DNA of 7,262 nucleotides. Origin: Patescibacteria group bacterium. Its GTDB lineage: Bacteria; Patescibacteriota; Minisyncoccia; Minisyncoccales; CG1-02-41-26. The notes beneath the pieces were generated by a model, which saw only the letters and a program-made list of their open reading frames with translations, was not told where the DNA came from and did not search any database. Position 1 is the stretch's first letter; every line of letters starts with the position of its first letter. A program made the translations under genes and the position numbers. The stretch spans positions 1 to 7,262 of the forward strand of contig JAHJSK010000105.1 in NCBI GenBank assembly GCA_018830365.1, read 5' to 3'. Positions 1 through 4,973 of the stretch are shown piece by piece.

Positions 1-119
1 AGGGCGACAAATCCCATCGCCCGCGTCATAAGTTATAGCATTGGTCCGTGGGCTTCAGTCTCCGTGGGTTTCATCCTACGGATGATCACCCGCAGGGCGA
101 CAAATCCCATCGCCCGCGT
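1..119. repeat. 26-bp direct repeat pair with internal palindrome
   Basis: Bases 1-26 and 94-119 are identical. Each copy contains the inverted repeat GGGCGA / TCGCCC around a 9-base loop, so each could fold into a small hairpin. Between them, CCGTGGG occurs twice (47-53 and 62-68), and TCCGT (61-65) pairs with ACGGA (78-82). The stretch is much more GC-rich than the neighbouring genes. An open frame crosses it, but its translation only follows the repeats, so I do not call a gene. The first copy begins at the window edge, so the array may continue to the left. I read this as an intergenic REP-like repeat cluster; no transposase is present. Confidence 0.75.
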
Positions 120-190
120 ATTCCAAATAAATGCAAAACGTAAAAACAACCCTACGGGGAGTCCGCCCAAAAGCGTCCTGCAAAATGTAA

Positions 191-242
191 CCTGCCCGCA
201 TCGCTACGCGAGCAAGCTCACTTGCGAAGCGTTGCAGGCGGG
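191..242. repeat. GC-rich imperfect palindrome with hairpin core
   Basis: The arms 191-204 and 229-242 are complementary at most positions, with a G-U type pair and two mismatches. Inside them lies a perfect GCAAG / CTTGC stem (212-216 and 221-225) around the loop CTCA. This resembles the other GC-rich palindromes in the spacers of this window. It is about 150 bases upstream of the release factor start, so a role in that gene's expression is possible but not shown. Confidence 0.6.
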
Positions 243-255
243 AATGACAATGTAA

Positions 256-388
256 AATCCAAAATTATATTTTAAATTTTGAATTATAGTTTTGAGATTT
301 GAGCTTTGAGATATTGATTGTTTGAAAATTTTATAGTAGCGCTTGAAAATCAATTTTATAAAAAACCTTTCAAAGGCATTTAAAAATT
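256..388. other. AT-rich gene-free leader with TTTGAG heptamers
   Basis: No coding frame is supported here; stops are frequent in all the frames I read. A heptamer repeat TTTGAGA-TTTGAGC-TTTGAGA lies at 291-311. In the release factor frame there is a TAA at 359-361, so the protein cannot start much earlier than the ATG at 389. A possible ribosome site AAAGG lies at 372-376, 12 bases before that ATG, which is somewhat far. I could not place a convincing -35/-10 pair: TTGAAA occurs at 322-327 and 343-348, but with no good -10 at the right distance. Confidence 0.55.
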
Positions 389-1129
389 ATGAATAACACA
401 GGATCAATATCCTCTATAATTGTTGAAATTAGAGCAGGAACAGGCGGCGAAGAGGCCGCGCTTTTTGCCAAGCAGCTTTTTAGAATGTACTCAAGGTACG
501 CTCTCAAAAAAAATTGGCTTTGCCAAATTTTAGATAGCAATGAAACAGGATTAAACGGGTTCAAACAGGTTGTTTTTAAAATAAAAGGAGAAAATGTTTA
601 TGCTGAAATGAAACAGGAAGGAGGAGTGCACAGGGTTCAGCGAATACCTAAAACAGAAAAATCCAGCAGAATACACACTTCCACTATTTCAGTCGCTGTC
701 CTGCCAATGCCAGAATCGTTTCAAACCAATCTTAATCCATCTGATATTAAAATGGATGTTTTTAAATCCTCGGGTCCGGGTGGACAAAATGTCAACAAAA
801 GAGAGTCCGCGATTCGCATCACTCATTTGCCAACTGGCATAGTCGTCTCCTCTCAAACAGCCAGAAATCTTGAAGAAAATAAAAAAACAGCTTTAAGTAT
901 TTTACAGGCGAAACTTTTAGAAAAAGAAAAAATACAAAGAGAAAATCAAATAAGCGCGGAAAGAAGAACGCAAATCGGTTCCGCTGACAGATCGGAAAAA
1001 ATAAGAACTTATAATTTTCCCCAAGACAGAATCACGGACCACAGAATAAAAAAATCCTGGGGCAATATTGAAAAAATTCTTGACGGTAATTTAGAAGTTA
1101 TTATTAACAAATTTCATCTGGAAAACTAA
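389..1129 (+). CDS. prfA: Peptide chain release factor 1, lacking N-terminal domain 1
   Basis: Class I release factor, which reads a stop codon in the ribosomal A site and triggers hydrolysis of peptidyl-tRNA. The 246-residue protein opens almost at once with the domain 2 signature IRAGTGGEEAALF (14-26). It continues with HRVQRIPKTE (81-90), the catalytic GGQ loop at 131-133 within SSGPGGQNVNK, and the conserved DRSEKIRTYNFPQDRITDHR block (200-219). The tripeptide P87-K88-T89 matches the PxT anticodon motif of RF1 (UAA/UAG), not the SPF of RF2. Family members are about 355-360 residues, so roughly the first 105 residues (domain 1, which contacts the GTPase-associated centre and RF3) are missing. 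A TAA at 359-361 and non-coding sequence before it exclude a longer start in frame. After GGQ the usual RSQHKNK-like segment reads RNLEENKK. The gene ends in TAA. prmC, which methylates the GGQ glutamine, is not nearby. A specialised RF1 paralogue is an alternative. Confidence 0.9.
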   Translation: MNNTGSISSIIVEIRAGTGGEEAALFAKQLFRMYSRYALKKNWLCQILDSNETGLNGFKQVVFKIKGENVYAEMKQEGGVHRVQRIPKTEKSSRIHTSTISVAVLPMPESFQTNLNPSDIKMDVFKSSGPGGQNVNKRESAIRITHLPTGIVVSSQTARNLEENKKTALSILQAKLLEKEKIQRENQISAERRTQIGSADRSEKIRTYNFPQDRITDHRIKKSWGNIEKILDGNLEVIINKFHLEN

Positions 1130-1293
1130 CAACTAACAGGAATAAAAAATAAGGAATAAAGAATGGAGAATAATGCTTTTTGACTAATTCATAATTCATA
1201 ATTTATGATTTTTAATTCCTTATTCATTGCAGGCTTTGCACTTTGAGTTTTGGGTTTATTTGAGTCAATTAGAAATTTAGCAGAAAAAGGAGA
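1130..1293. repeat. AT-rich repeat spacer with inverted repeat
   Basis: The spacer between the two plus-strand genes holds an inverted repeat AATAAGGAAT (1148-1157) / ATTCCTTATT (1215-1224). Between the arms lies a run of ATTCATA-like units and the small palindrome TCATAA-T-TTATGA. Further on, TTTGAGT-TTTGGGT (1242-1255) is a degenerate pair of the heptamers seen elsewhere in the window. I find no gene and no clear promoter. AGGAG at 1288-1292 lies one base before the ATG at 1294. Confidence 0.5.
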
Positions 1294-2001
1294 ATGAATC
1301 CCCTTTCGCTTTATTTAATAACAAACATGGTAATAGTAAATCAAAAAATTGCCAAGATATTATTAGAAATAGCAAAATTCCTTGAAATAAAGGGGGAAAT
1401 TTTTAAACCAAGGGCATACAGAAAAGCAGCAGATAGTTTAGAAAATTTAAAACAAGATGTTTCTTTTATTTATAAAGAGAAAGGAGTTCAAGGTCTTAAA
1501 AAAATTAGCGGCATCGGAGAAAGCATTGCAAAAAAAACCGAAGAATTTTTAAGAAAAGGAAAAATAAAATATTACGAGGAATTAAAAAGAGAAACAGCAA
1601 TCCGCCAAATTATCACTCATTATTTTGAAACCAAAGGTCTTTCCCTGGAAGAGTTAAAAAAAAGCGCTAAAAAAAGAAAGATTATTTATTCAAGATTTAC
1701 GCGGCCAGCAAAACAACTTTTAGAACTCGCTGGCTCTTTGGAAAAAGCAAAAAAAGCAATGGACATAGTGGCAGAGTGGGCAAGCACGCGAAATTTGGAC
1801 TACGCCATTGAAACAGTTTTCAAAAAATGGCTGGAATTAGACAAATTGAAACCGAAAGAAATTGTTAAAAAACCTTATTTTTGGAACAAGCCCATGGTTT
1901 GGTCAAAAACCAAAAAAAAATGGTATGTTATTTCAGAGGATGGCGAATGGTTAGAATTTGCAGGGAAAGAATCTGAAATTGAATGGAAAATTGCAAATTA
2001 A
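1294..2001 (+). CDS. HhH protein: DNA polymerase X-type N-terminal domain plus unknown C-terminal region
   Basis: Residues about 12-98 match the N-terminal 8-kDa domain of family X DNA polymerases (HHH_8 type). They show IAKILLEIAKFLEIKGE, then FKPRAYRKAADSLENL, then the helix-hairpin-helix core ISGIGESIAKK (71-81) and a KYYEELKRE end. That domain binds DNA, so nucleic acid binding is likely. In PolX the second HhH and the catalytic palm with its paired aspartates would follow; neither is here. Instead come about 135 residues I do not recognise: a basic helical stretch (116-130), RFTRPAKQLLELAG (134-147), a helix with RNLDYAIETVFKKW (166-179), and a tryptophan-rich tail (W197, W203, W210, W219, W231). 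The start is uncertain. ATG 1294 has AGGAG only one base upstream. ATG 1327 gives a 224-residue protein whose start fits the family better. The end is TAA, followed at once by a hairpin. I give no function beyond DNA binding. Confidence 0.8.
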   Translation: MNPLSLYLITNMVIVNQKIAKILLEIAKFLEIKGEIFKPRAYRKAADSLENLKQDVSFIYKEKGVQGLKKISGIGESIAKKTEEFLRKGKIKYYEELKRETAIRQIITHYFETKGLSLEELKKSAKKRKIIYSRFTRPAKQLLELAGSLEKAKKAMDIVAEWASTRNLDYAIETVFKKWLELDKLKPKEIVKKPYFWNKPMVWSKTKKKWYVISEDGEWLEFAGKESEIEWKIAN

Positions 2002-2034
2002 ACCCCTCACCTTTTTTTAAAAAAGGTGAGGGGT
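2002..2034. terminator. Hairpin after the HhH gene, between convergent genes
   Basis: ACCCCTCACC (2002-2011) pairs perfectly with GGTGAGGGGT (2025-2034) around a T7A6 loop that can pair further. It begins one base after the stop codon of the plus-strand gene and 22 bases beyond the stop of the convergent small gene, the usual place for a shared terminator. There is no clean T-tract on either side, so a protective 3' hairpin is the alternative. Confidence 0.55.
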
Positions 2035-2055
2035 AAACCCTTTCCAATATAATTA

Positions 2056-2259
2056 TCAAAGACCCAACCCACTACTGGTAATAATTTTTAAAAATGAAGG
2101 AATGACAAAAATTAAAGCAATTAATGGGAATATTATAAAAGCAACGCTGATAATTAAAGTCGCTAAAAAATATTTTCTAGTTTTTTCTACTGATTGATAA
2201 ATAGCATTAATTTTTGCTTCTTGCTCCTCTAATTTTTTTAAAATATCATTTGTATCCAT
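2056..2259 (-). CDS. Small single-span membrane protein of unknown function
   Basis: A 67-residue protein starting at ATG 2259 (MDTNDILKKLEEQ). The frame is open to a TTG at 2265, but that codon lies inside the promoter-to-start gap, so I prefer the ATG. Residues 2-30 are polar, amphipathic and likely helical or coiled-coil (ILKKLEEQEAKINAIYQSVEKTRK). Residues about 31-53 are a hydrophobic membrane segment with a proline (P45), followed by a short tail ending SSGLGL. The K/R residues just before the segment (26-29) suggest, by the positive-inside rule, that the N-terminal helix is cytoplasmic. No signal peptidase site is evident. The gene is downstream of trpS on the same strand but has its own strong -10 in the spacer, and it faces the HhH gene tail to tail. 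The stop is TGA. I do not recognise a family with a known role; a scaffold or assembly factor is only a guess. Confidence 0.7.
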   Translation of the reverse strand: MDTNDILKKLEEQEAKINAIYQSVEKTRKYFLATLIISVAFIIFPLIALIFVIPSFLKIITSSGLGL

Positions 2260-2267
2260 ACGCAATT

Positions 2268-2296
2268 ATTATAACATAGTTATTCGCGACAACAAT
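2268..2296 (-). promoter_or_regulatory. Promoter of the small membrane protein gene, near-leaderless
   Basis: On the minus strand an extended -10, TGTTATAAT, has its hexamer at 2268-2273, 8 bases before the ATG at 2259. Transcription should therefore begin within a base or two of the start codon. The -35 is weak (ATTGTT at 2291-2296, 17-base spacer), which fits an extended -10 promoter. No ribosome site fits between the box and the ATG. Confidence 0.65.
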
Positions 2297-2341
2297 CAAT
2301 GGCTTTCTTAACAAAAATTTTTGTGGCCGTTTTGCTAAAAA

Positions 2342-3349
2342 TCAGTAATGATACATTGCTTTTTTGACAAGTCGCAATGTCTCTTGAGCATTGGCTCGCG
2401 CAATTTTAGCGCCTTGTTCCAATATAGACGGGATACACAAAGGGTCCCGCGTTATTTCCGCTTTTTTAGTTTGAAATTCAGTTAAAAAATTTTGAACAAT
2501 ACGAGTAAAAACATTTTTAAATTGTCCCATTACTAATTCGCCTTTTTTGTGCTTTTTAATCAGAGCGTCTATTTCTTCTTGCTCTGATTTTTTTTTGCAT
2601 AATTCTTTGGCGAGCAAAATATGACTTTCTAATTTTTCCGTCATTTTTCCTTCAAACGCGGTTTCCGCGCCTTTAATTTTTTGAGCAACAGTTTTTGCGT
2701 CATCTGTGAGAAAAATAGCGCCTTGCGGAGAGGTCTTGCTCATTTTCCCTTCTCCTTTTAAAGAAAGAATTCGCAACGCTTTTGTTTGAAAAGGTTGTGG
2801 AATTGGAAAAACCTTGCCATATCGTTTATTAAACCTTCTCGCAAGTTCTCGGCTTATTTCCAAGTGCGCAAGCTGGTCTTCTCCTACTGGCACTTTTTCC
2901 GCGCGTTGAAGCAATATGTCAGCCGCCATCATTACAGGGTAAAGAAAAAGAAGCGCGTTCGCTGTTTCTGGCTTGCAATGCGCTTTTAGTTTGTCTTTAA
3001 GTGTTGGGACTCTCAAAAGCTCTGCAACTGTAACTATCCGCGATAAAAACACAGTCAAAACAGCTACCTCGTTTTCAATATCAGATTGCACAAAGATTTT
3101 GGTTTTATTAGGGTTTATTCCCAACGCAATATAGTCCGCGACAACTTCGTTAATAAATTTTTTCGCTGTTGAAGGTTCGCTGTCAGTCATTGCATGAATG
3201 TCCGCGACAAAAACCATTGGCGCGCATCCTTTGTTTTGGAGCTCAATAATTGGCTTTATCGCGCCCAAATAATTTGCCACTGTTAAATCGCCGGTTGGCC
3301 GTACGCCTGTCAAAATTTCTACTTTTGATTTTTTGTTGATATTTGTCAT
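2342..3349 (-). CDS. trpS: Tryptophan--tRNA ligase (TrpRS)
   Basis: Class Ic aminoacyl-tRNA synthetase charging tRNA-Trp in the cytoplasm. Numbering from the ATG at 3349 (335 residues, normal family length), the nucleotide-binding signature is GVRPTGDLTVANYLGA (15-30), where TVAN takes the place of HIGH. Next come FVADIHAMTD (47-56), the VPVGEDQLAHLEISRELA block (153-170) typical of TrpRS, and GKMSKT (201-206), the KMSKS loop. The protein ends in the usual helix, here ETLRLVKKAMYHY. The frame is open to a TTG at 3376, but the ATG shares four bases (ATGA, 3346-3349) with the stop of the upstream ATPase gene, a typical arrangement for translational coupling, so I choose the ATG. I see no Shine-Dalgarno. 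No T-box leader is present. The stop is TGA. Confidence 0.97.
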   Translation of the reverse strand: MTNINKKSKVEILTGVRPTGDLTVANYLGAIKPIIELQNKGCAPMVFVADIHAMTDSEPSTAKKFINEVVADYIALGINPNKTKIFVQSDIENEVAVLTVFLSRIVTVAELLRVPTLKDKLKAHCKPETANALLFLYPVMMAADILLQRAEKVPVGEDQLAHLEISRELARRFNKRYGKVFPIPQPFQTKALRILSLKGEGKMSKTSPQGAIFLTDDAKTVAQKIKGAETAFEGKMTEKLESHILLAKELCKKKSEQEEIDALIKKHKKGELVMGQFKNVFTRIVQNFLTEFQTKKAEITRDPLCIPSILEQGAKIARANAQETLRLVKKAMYHY

Positions 3350-4605
3350 ATTATTTTTCGTTTTATCAATTCCCAATATGGTAAAAATAAAATTTTTGTT
3401 CCGCCAATTTTTAATGTTTTTTTAAAATTTAAATTAATAACAAAAACTTTTTTTGGTTCGTATTTTTCAATAAAACTTTTTAAAGATCGTTCAATTTCCA
3501 CTTGTTTAAAAATTTTATACTTTACTTCAATTGCTAAAATTTCTCTTCCAAAATTAATAATAAAATCAATTTCCGCTTTATCCTTTGTCCGCCAAAAATG
3601 CAACAAACTGCTGCTAAATTGAATTTTTTCTTTTAAAATATTAAAAATGAAATTTTCAAAAAGAAATCCCAATTCTTGAGGATCTGATAAAATTTTAAAC
3701 ATTCCTAATGCGTAATTTTTTAATCCCAAATCATAAAAATAAACAGTCGGAGATTTAGAAATTTCCTTTTTAATGTTTCTGAAATAAGGGGTTAATCTTT
3801 GGATAATAAAAGTTTTTTCACCGTACCAAATATAATTTTTTACCACTGAAATTGAAATTCCTATTGAAGAAGCAAGTTTTGAATAATTAATTAATTGACC
3901 AATTTGATTGGCTAAAATTTTAATCAAGGAATTAAAAGCTTCAATTTTTTCAACTTTCAATAAATAAGAAATATCTTTTTCCAAATAACTTTGAAAAATT
4001 TCATTAATATTTTTTCTTTTTTCTTCTATATTTTCGCTCAAAATTATTTTTGGATAACCTCCAAAACTTAAATATTCTTTCAAAAAAAGCTCTCTTTTTT
4101 CTTTTTCTATGGCAAAAAAATCAATTAATTTTTTTTCATAACGATAATCTGTTTTAAAATTAACAAATTCTTCAAAAGAAACAGGGTTTAACTCAAAAAT
4201 TCTTTTTCTTCCGACAAGCGATTCGTGGATTTTTTCTTTCAGCTCCAATGAGCCAGAACCGGAAATTATAAATTTATAAGGCAAATTTAAATCGTAAATT
4301 CCTTTAAGAAAAATTCCGGCATTTTCTTTTCTTTGTATTTCATCAATAAAAACATAACCTTTCTTTTTCCCTATTTCTAATTCAATTTTTTTAATTAAAA
4401 AACCCTGCGAATTAAAAAATTGCTTATCCATCTCATTGTCAAGGCTCAAAAATAAAGTTTTTTTATTTTCTTTTTCTAAAAAATCTTTCAATAAAAACAT
4501 CAAGGTGGTTTTACCTGTTTGCCTTGCTCCAATAATTAAAGAAATTTCTTTTTTCTTTAAATGTTTTTTTAATTCTTCTAATATCTTTCTTTTTATTAAA
4601 ATCAT
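3346..4605 (-). CDS. AAA_14 / DUF4143-type ATPase
   Basis: A 419-residue P-loop ATPase of the widespread AAA_14 plus DUF4143 architecture. Walker A is GARQTGKTT (26-34) and Walker B is YVFIDEIQ (84-91), followed by FIISGSGSLEL (112-122), the usual sensor segment. A VGRKRIFELNPVSFEEF block (131-147) then leads into the C-terminal DUF4143 part (FGGYP, 181-185, onward). Near the end, FWRTKDKAEIDFII and AIEVKY (337-363) put D347 and E360-x-K362 in a PD-(D/E)xK-nuclease-like arrangement commonly seen in this family; activity is unproven. No cellular role is established. The gene has its own near-leaderless promoter and overlaps trpS by ATGA. It is visibly more A/T-rich than trpS, with many poly-A/T runs and Lys/Ile/Phe/Asn codons, so transfer into the spot upstream of trpS is possible. 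No transposase or partner toxin lies beside it. Confidence 0.9.
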   Translation of the reverse strand: MILIKRKILEELKKHLKKKEISLIIGARQTGKTTLMFLLKDFLEKENKKTLFLSLDNEMDKQFFNSQGFLIKKIELEIGKKKGYVFIDEIQRKENAGIFLKGIYDLNLPYKFIISGSGSLELKEKIHESLVGRKRIFELNPVSFEEFVNFKTDYRYEKKLIDFFAIEKEKRELFLKEYLSFGGYPKIILSENIEEKRKNINEIFQSYLEKDISYLLKVEKIEAFNSLIKILANQIGQLINYSKLASSIGISISVVKNYIWYGEKTFIIQRLTPYFRNIKKEISKSPTVYFYDLGLKNYALGMFKILSDPQELGFLFENFIFNILKEKIQFSSSLLHFWRTKDKAEIDFIINFGREILAIEVKYKIFKQVEIERSLKSFIEKYEPKKVFVINLNFKKTLKIGGTKILFLPYWELIKRKII

Positions 4606-4611
4606 ACTTAC

Positions 4612-4639
4612 ATTTTAGCCCGAGAATTTTAAAAGTCAA
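4612..4639 (-). promoter_or_regulatory. Promoter of the ATPase-trpS operon, leaderless
   Basis: On the minus strand, TTGACT (4634-4639) and TAAAAT (4612-4617) are separated by 16 bases. Only GTAAGT lies between the -10 and the ATG at 4605, so transcription should begin at or beside the start codon. The -35 sits in the loop of the palindrome at 4619-4656, and one palindrome arm fills most of the spacer. Confidence 0.75.
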
Positions 4640-4656
4640 GTTTATAAATTCTCGGG
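4619..4656. promoter_or_regulatory. 11-bp inverted repeat over the ATPase promoter, possible operator
   Basis: CCCGAGAATTT (4619-4629) pairs perfectly with AAATTCTCGGG (4646-4656). TAAA (4630-4633) and TTTA (4641-4644) can extend the pairing past a one-base bulge. The -35 box lies between the arms and the left arm occupies the -35/-10 spacer, so a bound repressor could block polymerase. It would not be in the mRNA if transcription starts at the ATG. An argS terminator is less likely, since no T-tract follows. Confidence 0.5.
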
Positions 4657-4689
4657 TTTATCAATAACATTTTTCCCATCCACGCTTTT

Positions 4690-4765
4690 TTTATTTTCAA
4701 ACTAAGCGATACACAAGTATTACAGAGGTCTGGCCTCTGTAATTTTATTTTCAAACGAAGCGAGT
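4690..4765. repeat. Two copies of a TTATTTTCAAAC-type repeat flanking a hairpin
   Basis: TTATTTTCAAACGAAGCGAG at 4745-4764 matches 6681-6700 exactly. With one flanking base on each side, the identity covers 22 bases (4744-4765 and 6680-6701). A diverged copy with two differences lies at 4691-4710. Between the two local copies is the perfect hairpin ATTACAGAGG (4719-4728) / CCTCTGTAAT (4734-4743), loop TCTGG. On the minus strand each copy carries TTGAAA, but I see no -10 at the right distance here, unlike the argS copy. Confidence 0.8.
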
Positions 4766-4815
4766 CCCGCTGAGCGGGACGACCCACGCTCCGCCAAAGC
4801 TTCGGCGAGGCGAGG
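4765..4815. repeat. GC-rich hairpins following the repeat copy
   Basis: TCCCGC-TGA-GCGGGA (4765-4779) is a perfect 6-bp hairpin. It is followed by a GC-rich stretch with a CGCC / GGCG pairing around AAAGCTTC and a tandem CGAGG-CGAGG. These are far richer in GC than any gene in the window. CAGATAATA at 4822-4830 follows, as it does behind the 6680 copy at 6798-6806. Confidence 0.65.
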
Positions 4816-4973
4816 CGAACACAGATAATAGAGAATCAATACTCCGCAGGTTTATCGCGCTTTAATTGCGAGCGAATTTTCATAAGTAAGCTCCGTAATA
4901 TTTATGCCATGGCATTATTATTACCTATGGTAGTAAAAATAACAATAAATAAAATAGCAATTAAAAAAACAAA

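Larger units (their letters stand above)
4657..4973. other. Gene-free repeat-rich spacer between argS and the ATPase gene
   Basis: No coding frame is supported. The left two-thirds hold two copies of a 20-22 base repeat and at least three hairpins (listed separately). The rest is AT-rich, apart from the perfect 12-base palindrome ATGCCATGGCAT (4903-4914). I see no tRNA, and no clear terminator directly behind the argS stop at 4974. Confidence 0.6.

Noticed and set aside
64..255. Open frame of 63 codons on the plus strand
   Set aside because: It runs through the direct repeat and palindromes; the translation is unlike the other proteins here and has no domain or ribosome site.
370..564. Minus-strand frame opposite the release factor gene
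   Set aside because: Antisense shadow of a clear RF1 coding region.
389..1129. RF2 (prfB) assignment
   Set aside because: The tripeptide is PKT (PxT of RF1), not SPF, and there is no programmed frameshift site.
2311..2324. Palindrome ACAAAAATTTTTGT after trpS as a terminator
   Set aside because: It has no loop and little GC, so it cannot form a stable hairpin.
2786..2989. Plus-strand frame inside trpS
   Set aside because: Antisense to conserved TrpRS motifs; no support of its own.
2056..3348. UGA recoded to glycine, as in SR1/Gracilibacteria
   Set aside because: TGA ends three genes at natural C-termini, including an ATGA overlap.
2257..3376. TTG starts upstream of trpS (3376) and the small gene (2265)
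   Set aside because: The ATG at 3349 forms an ATGA overlap and the ATG at 2259 lies at the right distance from the -10; both are better starts.
4436..4618. Plus-strand frame opposite the start of the ATPase gene
   Set aside because: Antisense to the Walker A region and to the promoter.
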